Source of the DNA: an uncultured Spirochaetota bacterium
GTDB taxonomy: Bacteria; Spirochaetota; Brachyspiria; Brachyspirales; Brachyspiraceae
Direction: 5' to 3'
Assembly: GCA_944390575.1 (NCBI GenBank)
Contig: CALXQJ010000011.1
Coordinates: forward strand, 40,562 to 104,561
Length of the DNA stretch: 64,000 nt
A model generated the notes under the pieces. It saw only the letters and a list, made by a program, of their open reading frames with translations. It made no database searches and had not been told where the DNA came from. This document shows, one piece after another, positions 45,190 through 55,273 of this stretch; position 1 is the stretch's first letter; each line of letters begins with the position of its first letter. The translations under genes and the position numbers were made by a program.

Positions 45190-45224
45190 AATATAAATGC
45201 CATAATAATATACATTATGGCATT
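45190..45224 (-). terminator. Terminator of ftsH
   Basis: AATGCCATAAT (45196-45206) and ATTATGGCATT (45214-45224) form a perfect 11-bp stem with a 7-base loop; T-rich downstream on the minus strand, just after the ftsH stop. Confidence 0.8.
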
Positions 45225-45244
45225 ATATTTTAATAATAAATTAA

Positions 45245-47266
45245 TTATTCAGAAACTTTATTATCTTCAGAAGAAGACTCACTAACTTCAGCAGTATTAT
45301 TATCATCAATACTATTAGAAGCATTATAATAATCATCTTCTAATTCATCAGTTCCACGCTTAGGATCCTTACCAGCATAAACAAGCTTATCTTTTTCTTT
45401 TTCAATCTTAACTTCACATATTCTTTCAATATCTTCAATATCTAAATATTCTTTTTCATAAAGTTCCAAAGAAAGCTTTTCAAACTTATCTGCATTTTCT
45501 TTAATAAGAGTTTGAGTTCTCTTATAAGCATCCATAACAAGTTTATGAATCTCCTCATCTATAGCACGAGCAGTCTCTTCACTATAGTCTTTATGACGAG
45601 AAATCTCTTTACCCAAGAAAATAGGTTGTTCTTTCTGTCCAAAAGCAATAGGACCAAGCTTAGTCATACCCCATTCACAAACCATTCTACGAGCAAGCTC
45701 AGTAACACGTTCTATATCATTAGAAGCACCAGTAGTAATACACTCATCACCAAACTTAAACTCCTCAGCAACACGCCCCCCAAGAAGCAAAGACATTTGA
45801 TCAATAGCATGCTTTTTTTGCATAGTATATCTACCATCAGAAGGAATAGTCCAAGTAGCACCAAGACTTCTACCACGAGGTACAATAGTTACTTTATGTA
45901 GAGCATCTGTATTTTTTAATAACACAGCCATTAAAGTATGTCCAGCCTCATGATAAGCTGTATTTAATTTCTCTTTAGCACTAATTAATATACTTCTTCT
46001 CTCAGGTCCCATCATAACCTTATCGCGAGCCTCTTCAAAATCATGAAGCTCAACTTGCTCCTTATCTGCACGAGCAGCTATTAAAGCAGCCTCATTACAC
46101 ATATTAGCAATATCCGCACCAGAAAATCCAGGTGTAGCACGTGCTAAATGAAGTAAATCTATAGAAGGATTATGTTTAATCTTAGCTATATGAACCTTGA
46201 AAATACCCTCACGCCCCTTAACATCAGGTAAATCAACAACAACCTGTCTATCAAATCTACCAGGACGAAGTAATGCAGGGTCTAATACATCAGGTCTATT
46301 AGTTGCAGCAAATATGATAATACGAGTGTCTGTATTAAAACCATCCATCTCTACAAGCATCTGATTTAGTGTCTGCTCTCTCTCATCATGACCACCGCCA
46401 TAACCAGCTCCACGTGTACGACCAACAGCATCAAGCTCATCTATAAAAATAATACAAGGAGCACTTCTCTTACCTTGCTCAAATAAATCACGAACACGAG
46501 AAGCACCAACACCCACAAACATCTCAACAAACTCAGAACCAGACATACTAAAAAATGGTACATTAGCCTCACCAGCTACCGCCTTAGCAAGTAAAGTCTT
46601 ACCAGTACCTGGAGGTCCTACTAATAATACCCCCTTAGGAATCTTTGCTCCAAGTCGTGTAAACTTTGAAGGATCTTTTAAAAATTGTACAACCTCTACT
46701 AACTCTTGCTTAGCCTCTTTATTGCCCTCTACATCCTTAAATGTAACCTTAACATCTTCTTTTGTTAATAAACGAGCTCTACTACGACCAAAATTCATAG
46801 CTCTATTATTTGAACCTTGAACTTGTCTAAACATAAAGAACCACAATAAGAAACCAATAGCAAGTATAGGTAAAAGATTAACAGCTAAAATGCTCAAATA
46901 ACTAGGATTGTCTGCTGCACCTTTTACTTTTACATTATTCTCTATTAATATAGAAACAAAATCATTTGCTGTATAAGGTATAAAAGAGTGAAAAGATATT
47001 TCTGTAACCTTACCATTTAGAGTTTCTATAGCCTTACCATTTCTTATTTGCTGATCTACAATAGTTACTTCTTTTACAACACCATCTTTAACTTTTTGTA
47101 CTACAGTAGAATAATCCCACTCTTGTGATTTACCTTGAGGAGATTTTTGAAAATACATCACTGTCATCACAATAACCATAGCAAGCAGAAGTAAAAGTAT
47201 TATCTGATTGCCACCGCCTGACTTTGGAGATGTAACCCTCTTATTATTTTTAGTCTTTTTACTCAT
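45245..47266 (-). CDS. ftsH: ATP-dependent zinc metalloprotease FtsH
   Basis: Membrane-bound AAA+ protease of 673 aa that degrades short-lived and unassembled membrane proteins. I start at the ATG at 47266 with GGAGAA upstream; a TTG opening ten codons earlier is less likely. Two membrane helices at about residues 20-38 and 115-135 flank a periplasmic domain. AAA part: Walker [26 protein letters not shown] pore loop, Walker [34 protein letters not shown]. Protease part: HEAGH zinc site and the later Asp in LGGRVAEE. The last 40 residues are acidic and Ser/Asn rich. Same strand as the NlpC/P60 gene, 38 bp downstream of it. Confidence 0.97.
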   Translation of the reverse strand: MSKKTKNNKRVTSPKSGGGNQIILLLLLAMVIVMTVMYFQKSPQGKSQEWDYSTVVQKVKDGVVKEVTIVDQQIRNGKAIETLNGKVTEISFHSFIPYTANDFVSILIENNVKVKGAADNPSYLSILAVNLLPILAIGFLLWFFMFRQVQGSNNRAMNFGRSRARLLTKEDVKVTFKDVEGNKEAKQELVEVVQFLKDPSKFTRLGAKIPKGVLLVGPPGTGKTLLAKAVAGEANVPFFSMSGSEFVEMFVGVGASRVRDLFEQGKRSAPCIIFIDELDAVGRTRGAGYGGGHDEREQTLNQMLVEMDGFNTDTRIIIFAATNRPDVLDPALLRPGRFDRQVVVDLPDVKGREGIFKVHIAKIKHNPSIDLLHLARATPGFSGADIANMCNEAALIAARADKEQVELHDFEEARDKVMMGPERRSILISAKEKLNTAYHEAGHTLMAVLLKNTDALHKVTIVPRGRSLGATWTIPSDGRYTMQKKHAIDQMSLLLGGRVAEEFKFGDECITTGASNDIERVTELARRMVCEWGMTKLGPIAFGQKEQPIFLGKEISRHKDYSEETARAIDEEIHKLVMDAYKRTQTLIKENADKFEKLSLELYEKEYLDIEDIERICEVKIEKEKDKLVYAGKDPKRGTDELEDDYYNASNSIDDNNTAEVSESSSEDNKVSE

Positions 47267-47303
47267 AAACTTATGTTCTCCATTTTTTAATTGCAATTAT
47301 TAT

Positions 47304-47975
47304 TTAAGGAACATCTAAAACTGTACCATAACTATTAAATAATTGAGAAGATAAAGCCTCAACTCCACCACCTCGTTTTAAATAACTATTTATTATCTTA
47401 CCATCCTTCATATAAATAGTAGGGTATTTTCTATTCATATAGCCTAAAACAAGACCTCTACTTGTAGAAGCATGGGCATAAGTTACTGTCTCATCTTCAT
47501 CTACAGAGAGAACTATACCTGCATGTGTAAGTTTTTCTGTATTTGAAGTTGTTCTATCAAACATAACTATATCACCAGTTTTAGGAAGAGCATCCTTATA
47601 AATCTTTTTATACTTAGATAAAGTTGCATAGATAGTTTTTACACCACCAGAATCTAATACTGCTTGCTTTTGAAAAACAGCTATATTACTGCTCCAATAA
47701 ACTGCTGATATATATCCTGAACAATCAAAATGAAACTTTTTATTCTCCTTAGATAAGGGATGTTTTAATAAAACACTTTCATTATATTTATATTTCTTAT
47801 CTAAATAAAAGTTAGCCCATTTATTTAATGATGAACGAACTTCTTCTTTTTGTTTATCTGTTATCTCTATAGCATTATCTACCAACTGTTCTTGATATTT
47901 TTTATCATAACTATAAACTTGACTAAACAAATTTAATGATAATAAAAAAATATAGATAAAAATATATAAACGCAT
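47304..47975 (-). CDS. Exported NlpC/P60-like peptidase
   Basis: 223 aa with a signal peptide (about residues 3-18, near LFS-QVYS). The catalytic cysteine is in HFDCSGYISAVYWS and the histidine in LTHAGIVLSVDED, with a later YAHAS; these match the NlpC/P60 papain-like fold of cell-wall hydrolases that cut stem peptides. Spacing between the Cys and His blocks is normal. Periplasmic peptidoglycan remodelling is the expected role. Confidence 0.8.
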   Translation of the reverse strand: MRLYIFIYIFLLSLNLFSQVYSYDKKYQEQLVDNAIEITDKQKEEVRSSLNKWANFYLDKKYKYNESVLLKHPLSKENKKFHFDCSGYISAVYWSSNIAVFQKQAVLDSGGVKTIYATLSKYKKIYKDALPKTGDIVMFDRTTSNTEKLTHAGIVLSVDEDETVTYAHASTSRGLVLGYMNRKYPTIYMKDGKIINSYLKRGGGVEALSSQLFNSYGTVLDVP

Positions 47976-48097
47976 AAATATCTCTTTATTAATAACAATT
48001 ATTCTATAAAAAAATCATAAAAAGTCAAGGTACTTTATTTTTTATTACTGTAACTTAATTACTAATCGGATTCATTAATTATAAACTTTGACTCTTT

Positions 48098-48667
48098 TTA
48101 TAAAATAATAGAGTTTAAGTTAAAATCTGGAGAGTGAAGCCATTTTATTCTATATTGTAAAGGTGTAATTAAACTAAAAAACACTGATAAATAGCTATAA
48201 ACATTATAAAACTGTATAGATAATCGAGTCTTAAAATAATAAGAACTACTTGGATTTATATTACTAATGCTTAAGACTTCTACTCTATTAATAAAATAAA
48301 TATGACTCATTAATGAATAAAAATTACTATCTCTAACCTCTCGCATAGTGTCTGAATTAATCAAAACATACTCTTTAGTGAAAAAATCATAATAAATTTG
48401 TCTATAAAAATAAACATCTTTTATAGTATCATCAAGTAAAAAATTCTTCTTAACTAAATTAACTCTAAAATTTAAAGAAACTATAACTCCATTATCTAAA
48501 TACTTTTTTATATTAGAATTAAGCTCTATATTCTTAGAAGTATATAAATCTACATATAAAGTATTATTATATAAATATGCTCTATTATAATGAAGCCTAA
48601 GCTCATAAGCAGAAAATAAATCTACAGAAAATAAAAATATAAAAAATAATACAAATCTCATAAACAT
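48098..48667 (-). CDS. Exported DUF4390-like protein
   Basis: 189 aa with a signal peptide (cleavage near LFS-AYEL). The mature protein is beta-rich with the pattern YLYNNTLYVDLYTSKN, NGVIVSLNFRVNL, YYDFFTKEYVLIN and KTRLSIQFYNVYSYLSVFFS. This resembles the DUF4390 family, which has no established function. It follows the frameshifted DUF1207-like gene with a one-base overlap, so the two are translationally linked. Confidence 0.6.
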   Translation of the reverse strand: MFMRFVLFFIFLFSVDLFSAYELRLHYNRAYLYNNTLYVDLYTSKNIELNSNIKKYLDNGVIVSLNFRVNLVKKNFLLDDTIKDVYFYRQIYYDFFTKEYVLINSDTMREVRDSNFYSLMSHIYFINRVEVLSISNINPSSSYYFKTRLSIQFYNVYSYLSVFFSLITPLQYRIKWLHSPDFNLNSIIL

Positions 48668-49675
48668 TAGAAAAATATACTAGCCTCAAACCCTATTTTA
48701 CTCTCTTGTTTATCAAAAACATATAATTGCTTGGTAGCCACATAATCATACTTAAATGCCAATGTAAAATTATAAATCTCAAAACCAGTAGCAAATGATA
48801 TATCAGGAACCCACATATAACGACTATTAATAACAGTATATCCTACTCCACCCTTACTTCTATCTATTAAATTATATTCATTATAATTATAACCAAAATA
48901 AATACCTGTAATAAAGCTAATTTCTCCCCATATAAGAACCCTAATATCTACTCCAGAATGAATATTAAATATATTCACAAAATTAGATTTCTTATATCCA
49001 GTATATGCAACAGAACTACCCCCCATAAAAAGATAACCAACCATATCTATAAGCAATATAAATATGTACCTGCTCATAGCCTGTATCTCTAAACTCTTTA
49101 TCATTTAAAGAAGGATCACCAAGTATATCTCCACTTGTATGAAAAGAAATATGCCTTACAGGTGCTATTCTTAATTTTAATACATTATTATATATATAAT
49201 CAAAATAAGCCTCTACTTGTAAGTATGTACCAAAAATAAAACTAGTACCATAAAGCTGATCCTTACCATTAACATAGCTTGCAAGATTAACCAAAGCAGA
49301 ATATGCAACACCAATATTAAATCTATGTGTTTCATCATTAATGCGAAAACCAGCTACAGATAATTCACTTGCCAATTTTGGTGAATGAAAAACATATATA
49401 TCTTCTGTTCTAAAGTTTTTATTATCATATAAATCTTTAGAGTTTATAACTCCACCAACCCAGTATCGAATAATATAGTTATGCGGATCTGCTATACCAT
49501 AAAAATATTTATCACTCTCTAATTTTCTTAGAGGATTATAAGACCATTCTAATTTTTTATTTTCAGTATACTCATTCATTCTATTTTCTAATGAAGTTGT
49601 ATTATTAGTTTCTTGAGAAAATAAACTACTTATAAAAAGTATGTTTAATATAAAAAGTATAAACACTCTTATCAT
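48667..49675 (-). pseudogene. DUF1207-like exported protein, frameshifted at a G6 tract
   Basis: Two overlapping frames together make one protein of about 335 aa. The first (49675-49016) starts with a signal peptide and runs to WLSFYGG, where it stops. The second continues from the same point as GGSSVAYTGYKKSN and ends at 48667. The switch lies at six G (49024-49019 on the minus strand); five G would join the frames into SFYGGSSVAYTG. Blocks such as GIADPHNYIIRYWVGG, LKLRIAPVRHISFHTSGD and YEQVHIYIAYRYG resemble DUF1207 outer-membrane-associated proteins. The gene may be a phase-variable locus, a recent pseudogene or an assembly error. Confidence 0.7.
49019..49024 (-). repeat. G6 homopolymer at the frameshift
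   Basis: Six consecutive G on the minus strand exactly at the frame change of the DUF1207-like gene. One base fewer restores the frame. Confidence 0.8.
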
Positions 49676-49691
49676 TATATATAACTACACC

Positions 49692-50258
49692 TTATTTATT
49701 ATTTTTCATTAATAGAGTCATATAAGCTTCTGCTTCTATATCTGCTTCTGATATAGATAGTTCTGATAATAAAGTTTTTAACTCTTTTATCTGACTCTCT
49801 TGAGATAATTTACTATCTAAAAACTCTATCTCTATAAAATCATCAAGACCCTTAACATGTGATAAATCTATAATAGTACCCTTATAAGAAAAAGAATATC
49901 CTCTTTTCTCTTTTCTAACTAATTCCTTATATCCTTGTAATGAGGATAAAAAATTAATAATAAATCTTGCCTTTTTCTTACTAACCTTAACTTCTCTCTC
50001 ATCATTAACTTCTACACCATCTATTATACTTCTTTTTTTAGAACAAAATGTATATCCACCATTTTGAACTCTAAGCCTAATACAATTCTCAAATCTTATA
50101 TCATTACTCTTTATCTCATTTTCTCTTGCATAGTAAATATCTTTCTTAAAATATTTTTTCTTAAACTTAGCATTATTATATAAATAATTTAATACATAAT
50201 CAAAATCACGTACATAAGCCTTTATTTCTATTTCTTTACTTAATGAATTATCACTCAT
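49692..50258 (-). CDS. CYTH-domain protein (class IV adenylate cyclase-like)
   Basis: 188 aa, a single CYTH domain of the CyaB/thiamine-triphosphatase fold. The signature EIEIKAYV (ExExK) starts at residue 9. Basic and acidic residues that line the tunnel appear in CIRLRVQNGG, SKKRSI, VNDEREVKV and FIEIEFLDSK. The family binds triphosphates with divalent metal; members are adenylate cyclases, thiamine triphosphatases or polyphosphatases. Which applies cannot be read from sequence. Cytoplasmic. Confidence 0.85.
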   Translation of the reverse strand: MSDNSLSKEIEIKAYVRDFDYVLNYLYNNAKFKKKYFKKDIYYARENEIKSNDIRFENCIRLRVQNGGYTFCSKKRSIIDGVEVNDEREVKVSKKKARFIINFLSSLQGYKELVRKEKRGYSFSYKGTIIDLSHVKGLDDFIEIEFLDSKLSQESQIKELKTLLSELSISEADIEAEAYMTLLMKNNK

Positions 50259-50313
50259 ATATTATTAAACCTTAAAAAAATATATTAATATAATATAATA
50301 ATTTCTCAAAACT

Positions 50314-51462
50314 TCAATTAAACCTTATAAAGGGTAATAAAAATAAAATATATAAAAATAAATAAAAATATATAAATCCTACACTATCAGAAGAAAGAGA
50401 AGTATTATAAAAATCTTTAATAGAATTATTATTTATAAAGAAAATAAAATCTCTTATAAATAAATATAATAAAAAAACTATATGAATAAAAATAGATATT
50501 TTTAATATAAATAAATAATTAAATGAGTTTTCCACAATATAATAAATATTATTTACTATCATAAATAAACATACAATAAAAGAAGACACTAATAATAAAA
50601 AATATATTATCTTTATAATAGCACGAGACTTCAAATCTAATCTTATAAAAAATATATTAAATATAACAAATAACATATAATATAGAGACTTATTACTATA
50701 ATAATGTAAATTATCTATCAACATATTAATAAATATAAAAGAAAGCAAAAAAAGAATTATCATAAAAAAACGTGATATATAAACAGAAATATTAACCTTA
50801 AAACTCTTATTCATAATATAGGCTATAAAAGGTATAGCACTATAAATAGTAATAATAATTGAAATAACACCTTTTGATATTAAAAAATCTGTAAATGATG
50901 ATGATTGAAAAAATAAAAATGTAGTAGCTATTAAAATAAAAAAAGAGTAAAAGAAAATAGTAAGAAATACACTTGATGCTGTAAGTAGTAGTATTAAACA
51001 AAATAGAGTATCTCCTAATGTTGTAAAAAACTCTGATTGTTTTTTAGTATCTGAAATATTAAAGTCTGTATATGAAAACATTAGTATTATAAAAAATATA
51101 ATAAATAAAAAAATATTTTTTATTATATAATTATTAAGAAGTTCTACATCATTAGAAAATATACTACTCAAATCAATAGAAGATAAATCTGAAATATTAA
51201 AAAAATTAAAAGAGTAATTAAGTAAGCATATCAAAAGAAAAAATAAAAATGTAGTAATAATAACTTTAGGCTTAAACTTATCTATATGAAATACTAAAGA
51301 AAATGAAAACATATAAAATGCCACAAACCAATATAAATACCTAATAATATTATAATCAACATTAATAGAGAAAATAACATATATATTAATAGGCAATGAT
51401 GATAGTATTATTATTAATATATATTTAAGTATATTTCTTTCTTTTTTTTGTACCATATTCAA
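50314..51462 (-). CDS. Multi-pass membrane protein of unknown function
   Basis: 382 aa, about eleven to twelve predicted hydrophobic helices, extremely rich in Ile, Phe, Leu and Asn. No signal peptide and no motif I recognise. The last helices end with YFYLFLYILFLLPFIRF. Could be a small transporter or a polymer-synthesis protein, but there is no support for either. Same strand as the CYTH gene, 55 bp upstream of it. Confidence 0.55.
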   Translation of the reverse strand: MNMVQKKERNILKYILIIILSSLPINIYVIFSINVDYNIIRYLYWFVAFYMFSFSLVFHIDKFKPKVIITTFLFFLLICLLNYSFNFFNISDLSSIDLSSIFSNDVELLNNYIIKNIFLFIIFFIILMFSYTDFNISDTKKQSEFFTTLGDTLFCLILLLTASSVFLTIFFYSFFILIATTFLFFQSSSFTDFLISKGVISIIITIYSAIPFIAYIMNKSFKVNISVYISRFFMIILFLLSFIFINMLIDNLHYYSNKSLYYMLFVIFNIFFIRLDLKSRAIIKIIYFLLLVSSFIVCLFMIVNNIYYIVENSFNYLFILKISIFIHIVFLLYLFIRDFIFFINNNSIKDFYNTSLSSDSVGFIYFYLFLYILFLLPFIRFN

Positions 51463-51585
51463 TATTCACTCATTACTAACTTTTAGAAACTAATCATAAC
51501 ACTATAAATAAAAAAAACAATGATGAAATAGTTATTCATAAAACAATAATTGCTAAAAATAAAAATTATTATTATAATAATAAAA

Positions 51586-52419
51586 ATGAGAGAATTACTT
51601 ATAAACTTCTATAAACAATTAAAAGAAAGCGTATTAATAACCTTAGACTTTAATACTGAGAATAAAGAAAATCTATACAAAATAAATAGTAATTATAAAG
51701 TTATAGAAAAAAATATAAATGCAAAATTATCTGGGTATTCACTAAATAACACTATAATATATAAAAAAAATAATAATATCATAATAGAAGAAATTAATGA
51801 AAATAATAAAGACTACATAAAAGAAAAAATAGAATTAGCATTTGAAAATAATACTCTATATGGAGTTCCTACATACTTTACAGACAGTACAAAACAAATA
51901 GATAAAGCATTGTTTTTAGACAGAGATGGTGTTATAAATAAAGACACAGGATATATTGATAGCATAGATAGAATTATACTTATAGAAGATTTTTTTGATG
52001 TAGTAAGAAAAGCAAATAAAAAAGGCTATAAAGTAATAGTAACAACAAATCAATCAGGTATATCATACGGATACTACTCAGAAGAAACTCTTAATGATAT
52101 ACACAATTTTATAAAAGAAGAATATAGAAAAAGAAATTGTATAATAGATGATTTCTACTACTGTCCATATCATATAAAAGGTAATATTGATAAATACAAA
52201 TTAGAGACCGTTTTAAGAAAACCTGATGCTGGTATGCACCTACTTGCTTCAAAAAAATACAATATAGACTTATCAAAATCAATTATGATAGGAGATAGAG
52301 ATTCAGATATAATACAAATCCCATTTCTAAAAACATATCTAATACAAACAGAAAATTATGAGATAGAAAATAAAAAAAATATTATAAACAATATAAAAGA
52401 AATATATAACTACCTGTAG
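51586..52419 (+). CDS. HAD-IIIA phosphatase, GmhB-like, with N-terminal extension
   Basis: About 277 aa. I start at the ATG at 51586; a TTG frame 12 codons earlier lacks support. Residues about 1-105 form an extra basic N-terminal region not seen in GmhB. The HAD core follows: LFLDRDGVINKD (motif I with the two catalytic Asp), VIVTTNQSGIS, RKPDAGMHLLA (motif III Lys) and IMIGDRDSDI (motif IV). The zinc-type cysteines CIIDDFYYCPYH are partly present. GmhB dephosphorylates heptose-1,7-bisphosphate for LPS or S-layer sugars; here the substrate is not certain. Followed 11 bp later by a dual-specificity phosphatase. Confidence 0.8.
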   Translation: MRELLINFYKQLKESVLITLDFNTENKENLYKINSNYKVIEKNINAKLSGYSLNNTIIYKKNNNIIIEEINENNKDYIKEKIELAFENNTLYGVPTYFTDSTKQIDKALFLDRDGVINKDTGYIDSIDRIILIEDFFDVVRKANKKGYKVIVTTNQSGISYGYYSEETLNDIHNFIKEEYRKRNCIIDDFYYCPYHIKGNIDKYKLETVLRKPDAGMHLLASKKYNIDLSKSIMIGDRDSDIIQIPFLKTYLIQTENYEIENKKNIINNIKEIYNYL

Positions 52420-52430
52420 AAGGAGAATAT

Positions 52431-52886
52431 ATGAAAGAAATATACAATAACCTATTCGTTGGAAATGATAGAGACTGTGAAGAATTTCAAGGTGCTATTT
52501 TACACGCCTGTCAAAGTTGCTTTATAAAACACTTAAAAGAAGAAAATAGAGATAATACTTTTTTTGAAGATGAAAACAATTTATATTTAAATCTACTCGA
52601 CATTGCAAGCCTATCTTTTGAATATGCAACTCCTATGATAAAAAAGTCATTTCAATTTATAGATGAAAAATTGAAACAAAATAAAAGAGTATTAGTACAT
52701 TGCAACTTTGGAGTATCTCGCTCTGCCTCTATTGCTATGCTATATATGGCAAGAAAAGGTTATATTGATAATACTTCTTTTAAAGATGCAACAAAAGATT
52801 TTCATAAATTATATACATATTACTCACCATCTATGGGTATGTATAATTACTTTGATTTACACTGGTATGATATTATGGAGTTTTGA
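52431..52886 (+). CDS. Dual-specificity protein phosphatase family protein
   Basis: 151 aa, cytoplasmic. The P-loop signature HCNFGVSRSAS (HCx5R) is intact, with the catalytic Cys about residue 89. The upstream aspartate region, which should carry the general acid, lies around LLDIASLSFEYA and is not typical. AGGAG precedes the ATG. Members dephosphorylate Ser/Thr/Tyr or other phosphoesters. The gene follows the HAD phosphatase closely, so a phosphate-ester pathway unit is possible. Confidence 0.85.
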   Translation: MKEIYNNLFVGNDRDCEEFQGAILHACQSCFIKHLKEENRDNTFFEDENNLYLNLLDIASLSFEYATPMIKKSFQFIDEKLKQNKRVLVHCNFGVSRSASIAMLYMARKGYIDNTSFKDATKDFHKLYTYYSPSMGMYNYFDLHWYDIMEF

Positions 52887-52926
52887 TACTTTACTAAAAA
52901 TAAAAATAATAGTATCATAAATTATT

Positions 52927-53580
52927 ATGAATAACTTAATAAAAATTTCTGTTTCGAGAATATGTGCTATTATATGTATAATATGTGCTTCGCTTTCTGT
53001 AGCTGTTTTAGTTTTATTAGTAGTATTTTCAAAAACTGCTAAAGAAGTAACTTCTTTCACACTATATTCAAGTTTTTTGGTAATATTTTATATAATAACC
53101 GCAATATATCACTTTTTTCCATTTCAAATGAAAGCAAAAAAAGTATTTTATATACTATCTCACGCATTTTTTATCACAATGGTTTGGGGTGTTTATATTC
53201 CTCCTTGTCTTATATCATTAGAAAGTGGTTGGGGATGGAGTTTTTTTGGCATTATAACTGGAGTATGTGTTACTGGTATTAGTTTGAGAAGTGTATTTTC
53301 ATATAGATGGCGAGGGTTTTCTGAAACTATTTATTATTTTATATTAAACTGGACTTGGATTATTACAATATCAGAAATGTCAAAAGCTGTTGGAGAATAT
53401 GGTGTTATATTATACTTAACAGGCTTTTTACTTCTAAACATATCTATGGTATTTTATAGACTTGCAATGTATGAAATTAATAAAAGGTATACTTTATTTT
53501 TACCTTTATTTTATACTTTACTTATACTATCAAATATATGCCATGCGGTATTTATGTTTAGATATGTTGCTAAAATATAA
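52927..53580 (+). CDS. Seven-helix membrane protein of unknown function
   Basis: 217 aa with seven predicted membrane helices, starting at residue 10. Blocks include SRICAIICIICASLS, AIYHFFPFQMKAKK and LSHAFFITMVWGVY. No family recognised with confidence. Followed after 16 bp by the acyl-CoA ligase gene, so it may belong to the lipid-related unit at 53-56 kb. Confidence 0.55.
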   Translation: MNNLIKISVSRICAIICIICASLSVAVLVLLVVFSKTAKEVTSFTLYSSFLVIFYIITAIYHFFPFQMKAKKVFYILSHAFFITMVWGVYIPPCLISLESGWGWSFFGIITGVCVTGISLRSVFSYRWRGFSETIYYFILNWTWIITISEMSKAVGEYGVILYLTGFLLLNISMVFYRLAMYEINKRYTLFLPLFYTLLILSNICHAVFMFRYVAKI

Positions 53581-53596
53581 AGTTGGAGCTTAAAAT

Positions 53597-55243
53597 ATGA
53601 TTAATGAAAAGTTAACTGAATATTTTTTTAATTCTATAAAACATAATTGGAATTTACCTGCTTTTAGAGACTATGGAAAAGAAGGAGAAATAAAATTTTC
53701 TGATGTAGCTAAACATATACATAAAACTCATAGTACATTTAAAAGAATGGGTATATATAAAGGAGAAAAAATAGCCTTATGCGGAGTAAACTCTACTAAC
53801 TGGGCTTTAACATACTTATCTGTTGTAAGTTATGGTGCTGTTATAGTACCTATACTTGTAGATTTTTCTAAAGAGGATATTACTTCTATATTAAAAGATT
53901 CTGGTAGTGAATACTTATTTATAGATAAAAATATATACGATAAATTAGGGGATGATATTTCTTCTTCTCTAAAAATGACTTTTAATTTAGAAGATTTTTC
54001 TATTATACAATTTAAAAAAGAAGATTTCTCTAATGTAGAATTAGGAGAAAATATTTTTAACTCAGAAGATTTAACTAAATTTAATAAAGATAACTTCAAA
54101 CTTAATATATTAGACAATGATACATTAGCTACGATAATATATACATCAGGAACTACAGGATTTTCTAAAGGTGTTATGCTAAATCATAATGCACTTTCTG
54201 CAAATGTACGCTTTGGACTTAATAATATGCCTATAAATGAAGGTGATAATATGATTTCATTTTTACCATTGGCACATGTATTTGGATGTTTATTTGACTT
54301 TCTTTTTCCTTTTTCAAAAGGTGTATGTATTAATATGCTTGGCTCTATTCCATCGCCTAATATACTATTAAAAGCATTTGCAGAATTAAAACCTTCTTTA
54401 ATTTTGATGGTACCTCTTTTAATAGAAAAAATATACTTAAAAAAACTACTTCCTACTATTAGTAAGCCTATTATAAAAAAAGGACTTAATACTCCAATTA
54501 TAGATAAAATTCTAAAAAAGAAAATTTGCTCTAAACTCACAGAATCTTTTGGGGGTAATTTTAAAGAAGTAATTATAGGAGGAAGTGCATTAAACTCTGA
54601 AGTAGAAGCTTTCTTAATGGATATTGGGTTTAAATTTACAGTTGGCTATGGTATGACAGAATGTGCACCACTTATTAGCTATTCACCTTATGATAAGCAT
54701 ATAGCTCGTTCTTGTGGTTGTTTAATAGATACTTTAGAGATAAAAATTGATGCTGAAAAAGAGGGTGAAGTTGGTGAAATTATGGTTAAGGGTGAAAATG
54801 TAATGCTTGGATATTATAAAAACCCTAAAGCTACTACTGAAGTTCTTTCTCGTGATGGATGGTTGCGTACGGGAGATTTAGGGGTTCTTGGAGAAAATAA
54901 TAGAATATTTATTAAAGGTAGAAGTAAAAATATGCTTTTAAGTCCTAATGGACAAAATATATACCCAGAAGAACTTGAAAGCAAATTAAATACTATGCCT
55001 TATATTTTAGAATCTCTTATAGTACAAAGAGATAATAAATTACATGCACTACTTTTCTTAGATGAAGAGAGAATAAAAGAAGAAAAATTAACAGAAGATC
55101 AAATAAAAGAAAAATTAGAAATTAATAGAGAAGAAGCAAATAAAATATTCCCTGATTTTGCAAGAATTACAGGATATACTATTCAAAAAGAAGAGTTTAT
55201 AAAGAATGCTACTAAAAAAATAAAGCGTTTTTTATACAAATAA
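53597..55243 (+). CDS. AMP-forming acyl-CoA synthetase (long-chain fatty-acid ligase type)
   Basis: ANL-superfamily adenylate-forming enzyme, 548 aa. The P-loop-like AMP motif is TIIYTSGTTGFSKGV, followed by FLPLAHVFG, the A5 motif VGYGMTECAP, and the hinge and core motif GWLRTGDLG with IKGRSKNMLL. The C-terminal Lys of the catalytic core is near ATKKIKR. It activates fatty or related acids with ATP and CoA. The chain length cannot be read. Upstream of a patatin gene in the same orientation, consistent with lipid turnover. Confidence 0.9.
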   Translation: MINEKLTEYFFNSIKHNWNLPAFRDYGKEGEIKFSDVAKHIHKTHSTFKRMGIYKGEKIALCGVNSTNWALTYLSVVSYGAVIVPILVDFSKEDITSILKDSGSEYLFIDKNIYDKLGDDISSSLKMTFNLEDFSIIQFKKEDFSNVELGENIFNSEDLTKFNKDNFKLNILDNDTLATIIYTSGTTGFSKGVMLNHNALSANVRFGLNNMPINEGDNMISFLPLAHVFGCLFDFLFPFSKGVCINMLGSIPSPNILLKAFAELKPSLILMVPLLIEKIYLKKLLPTISKPIIKKGLNTPIIDKILKKKICSKLTESFGGNFKEVIIGGSALNSEVEAFLMDIGFKFTVGYGMTECAPLISYSPYDKHIARSCGCLIDTLEIKIDAEKEGEVGEIMVKGENVMLGYYKNPKATTEVLSRDGWLRTGDLGVLGENNRIFIKGRSKNMLLSPNGQNIYPEELESKLNTMPYILESLIVQRDNKLHALLFLDEERIKEEKLTEDQIKEKLEINREEANKIFPDFARITGYTIQKEEFIKNATKKIKRFLYK

Positions 55244-55273
55244 TAATTATTAATATAGGAGTATTAAATTTAT

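Noticed and set aside
48001..48097. Extra gene or regulatory site between the NlpC/P60 and DUF4390-like genes
   Set aside because: About 120 bp of AT-rich DNA without ORF, hairpin or promoter that I could support.
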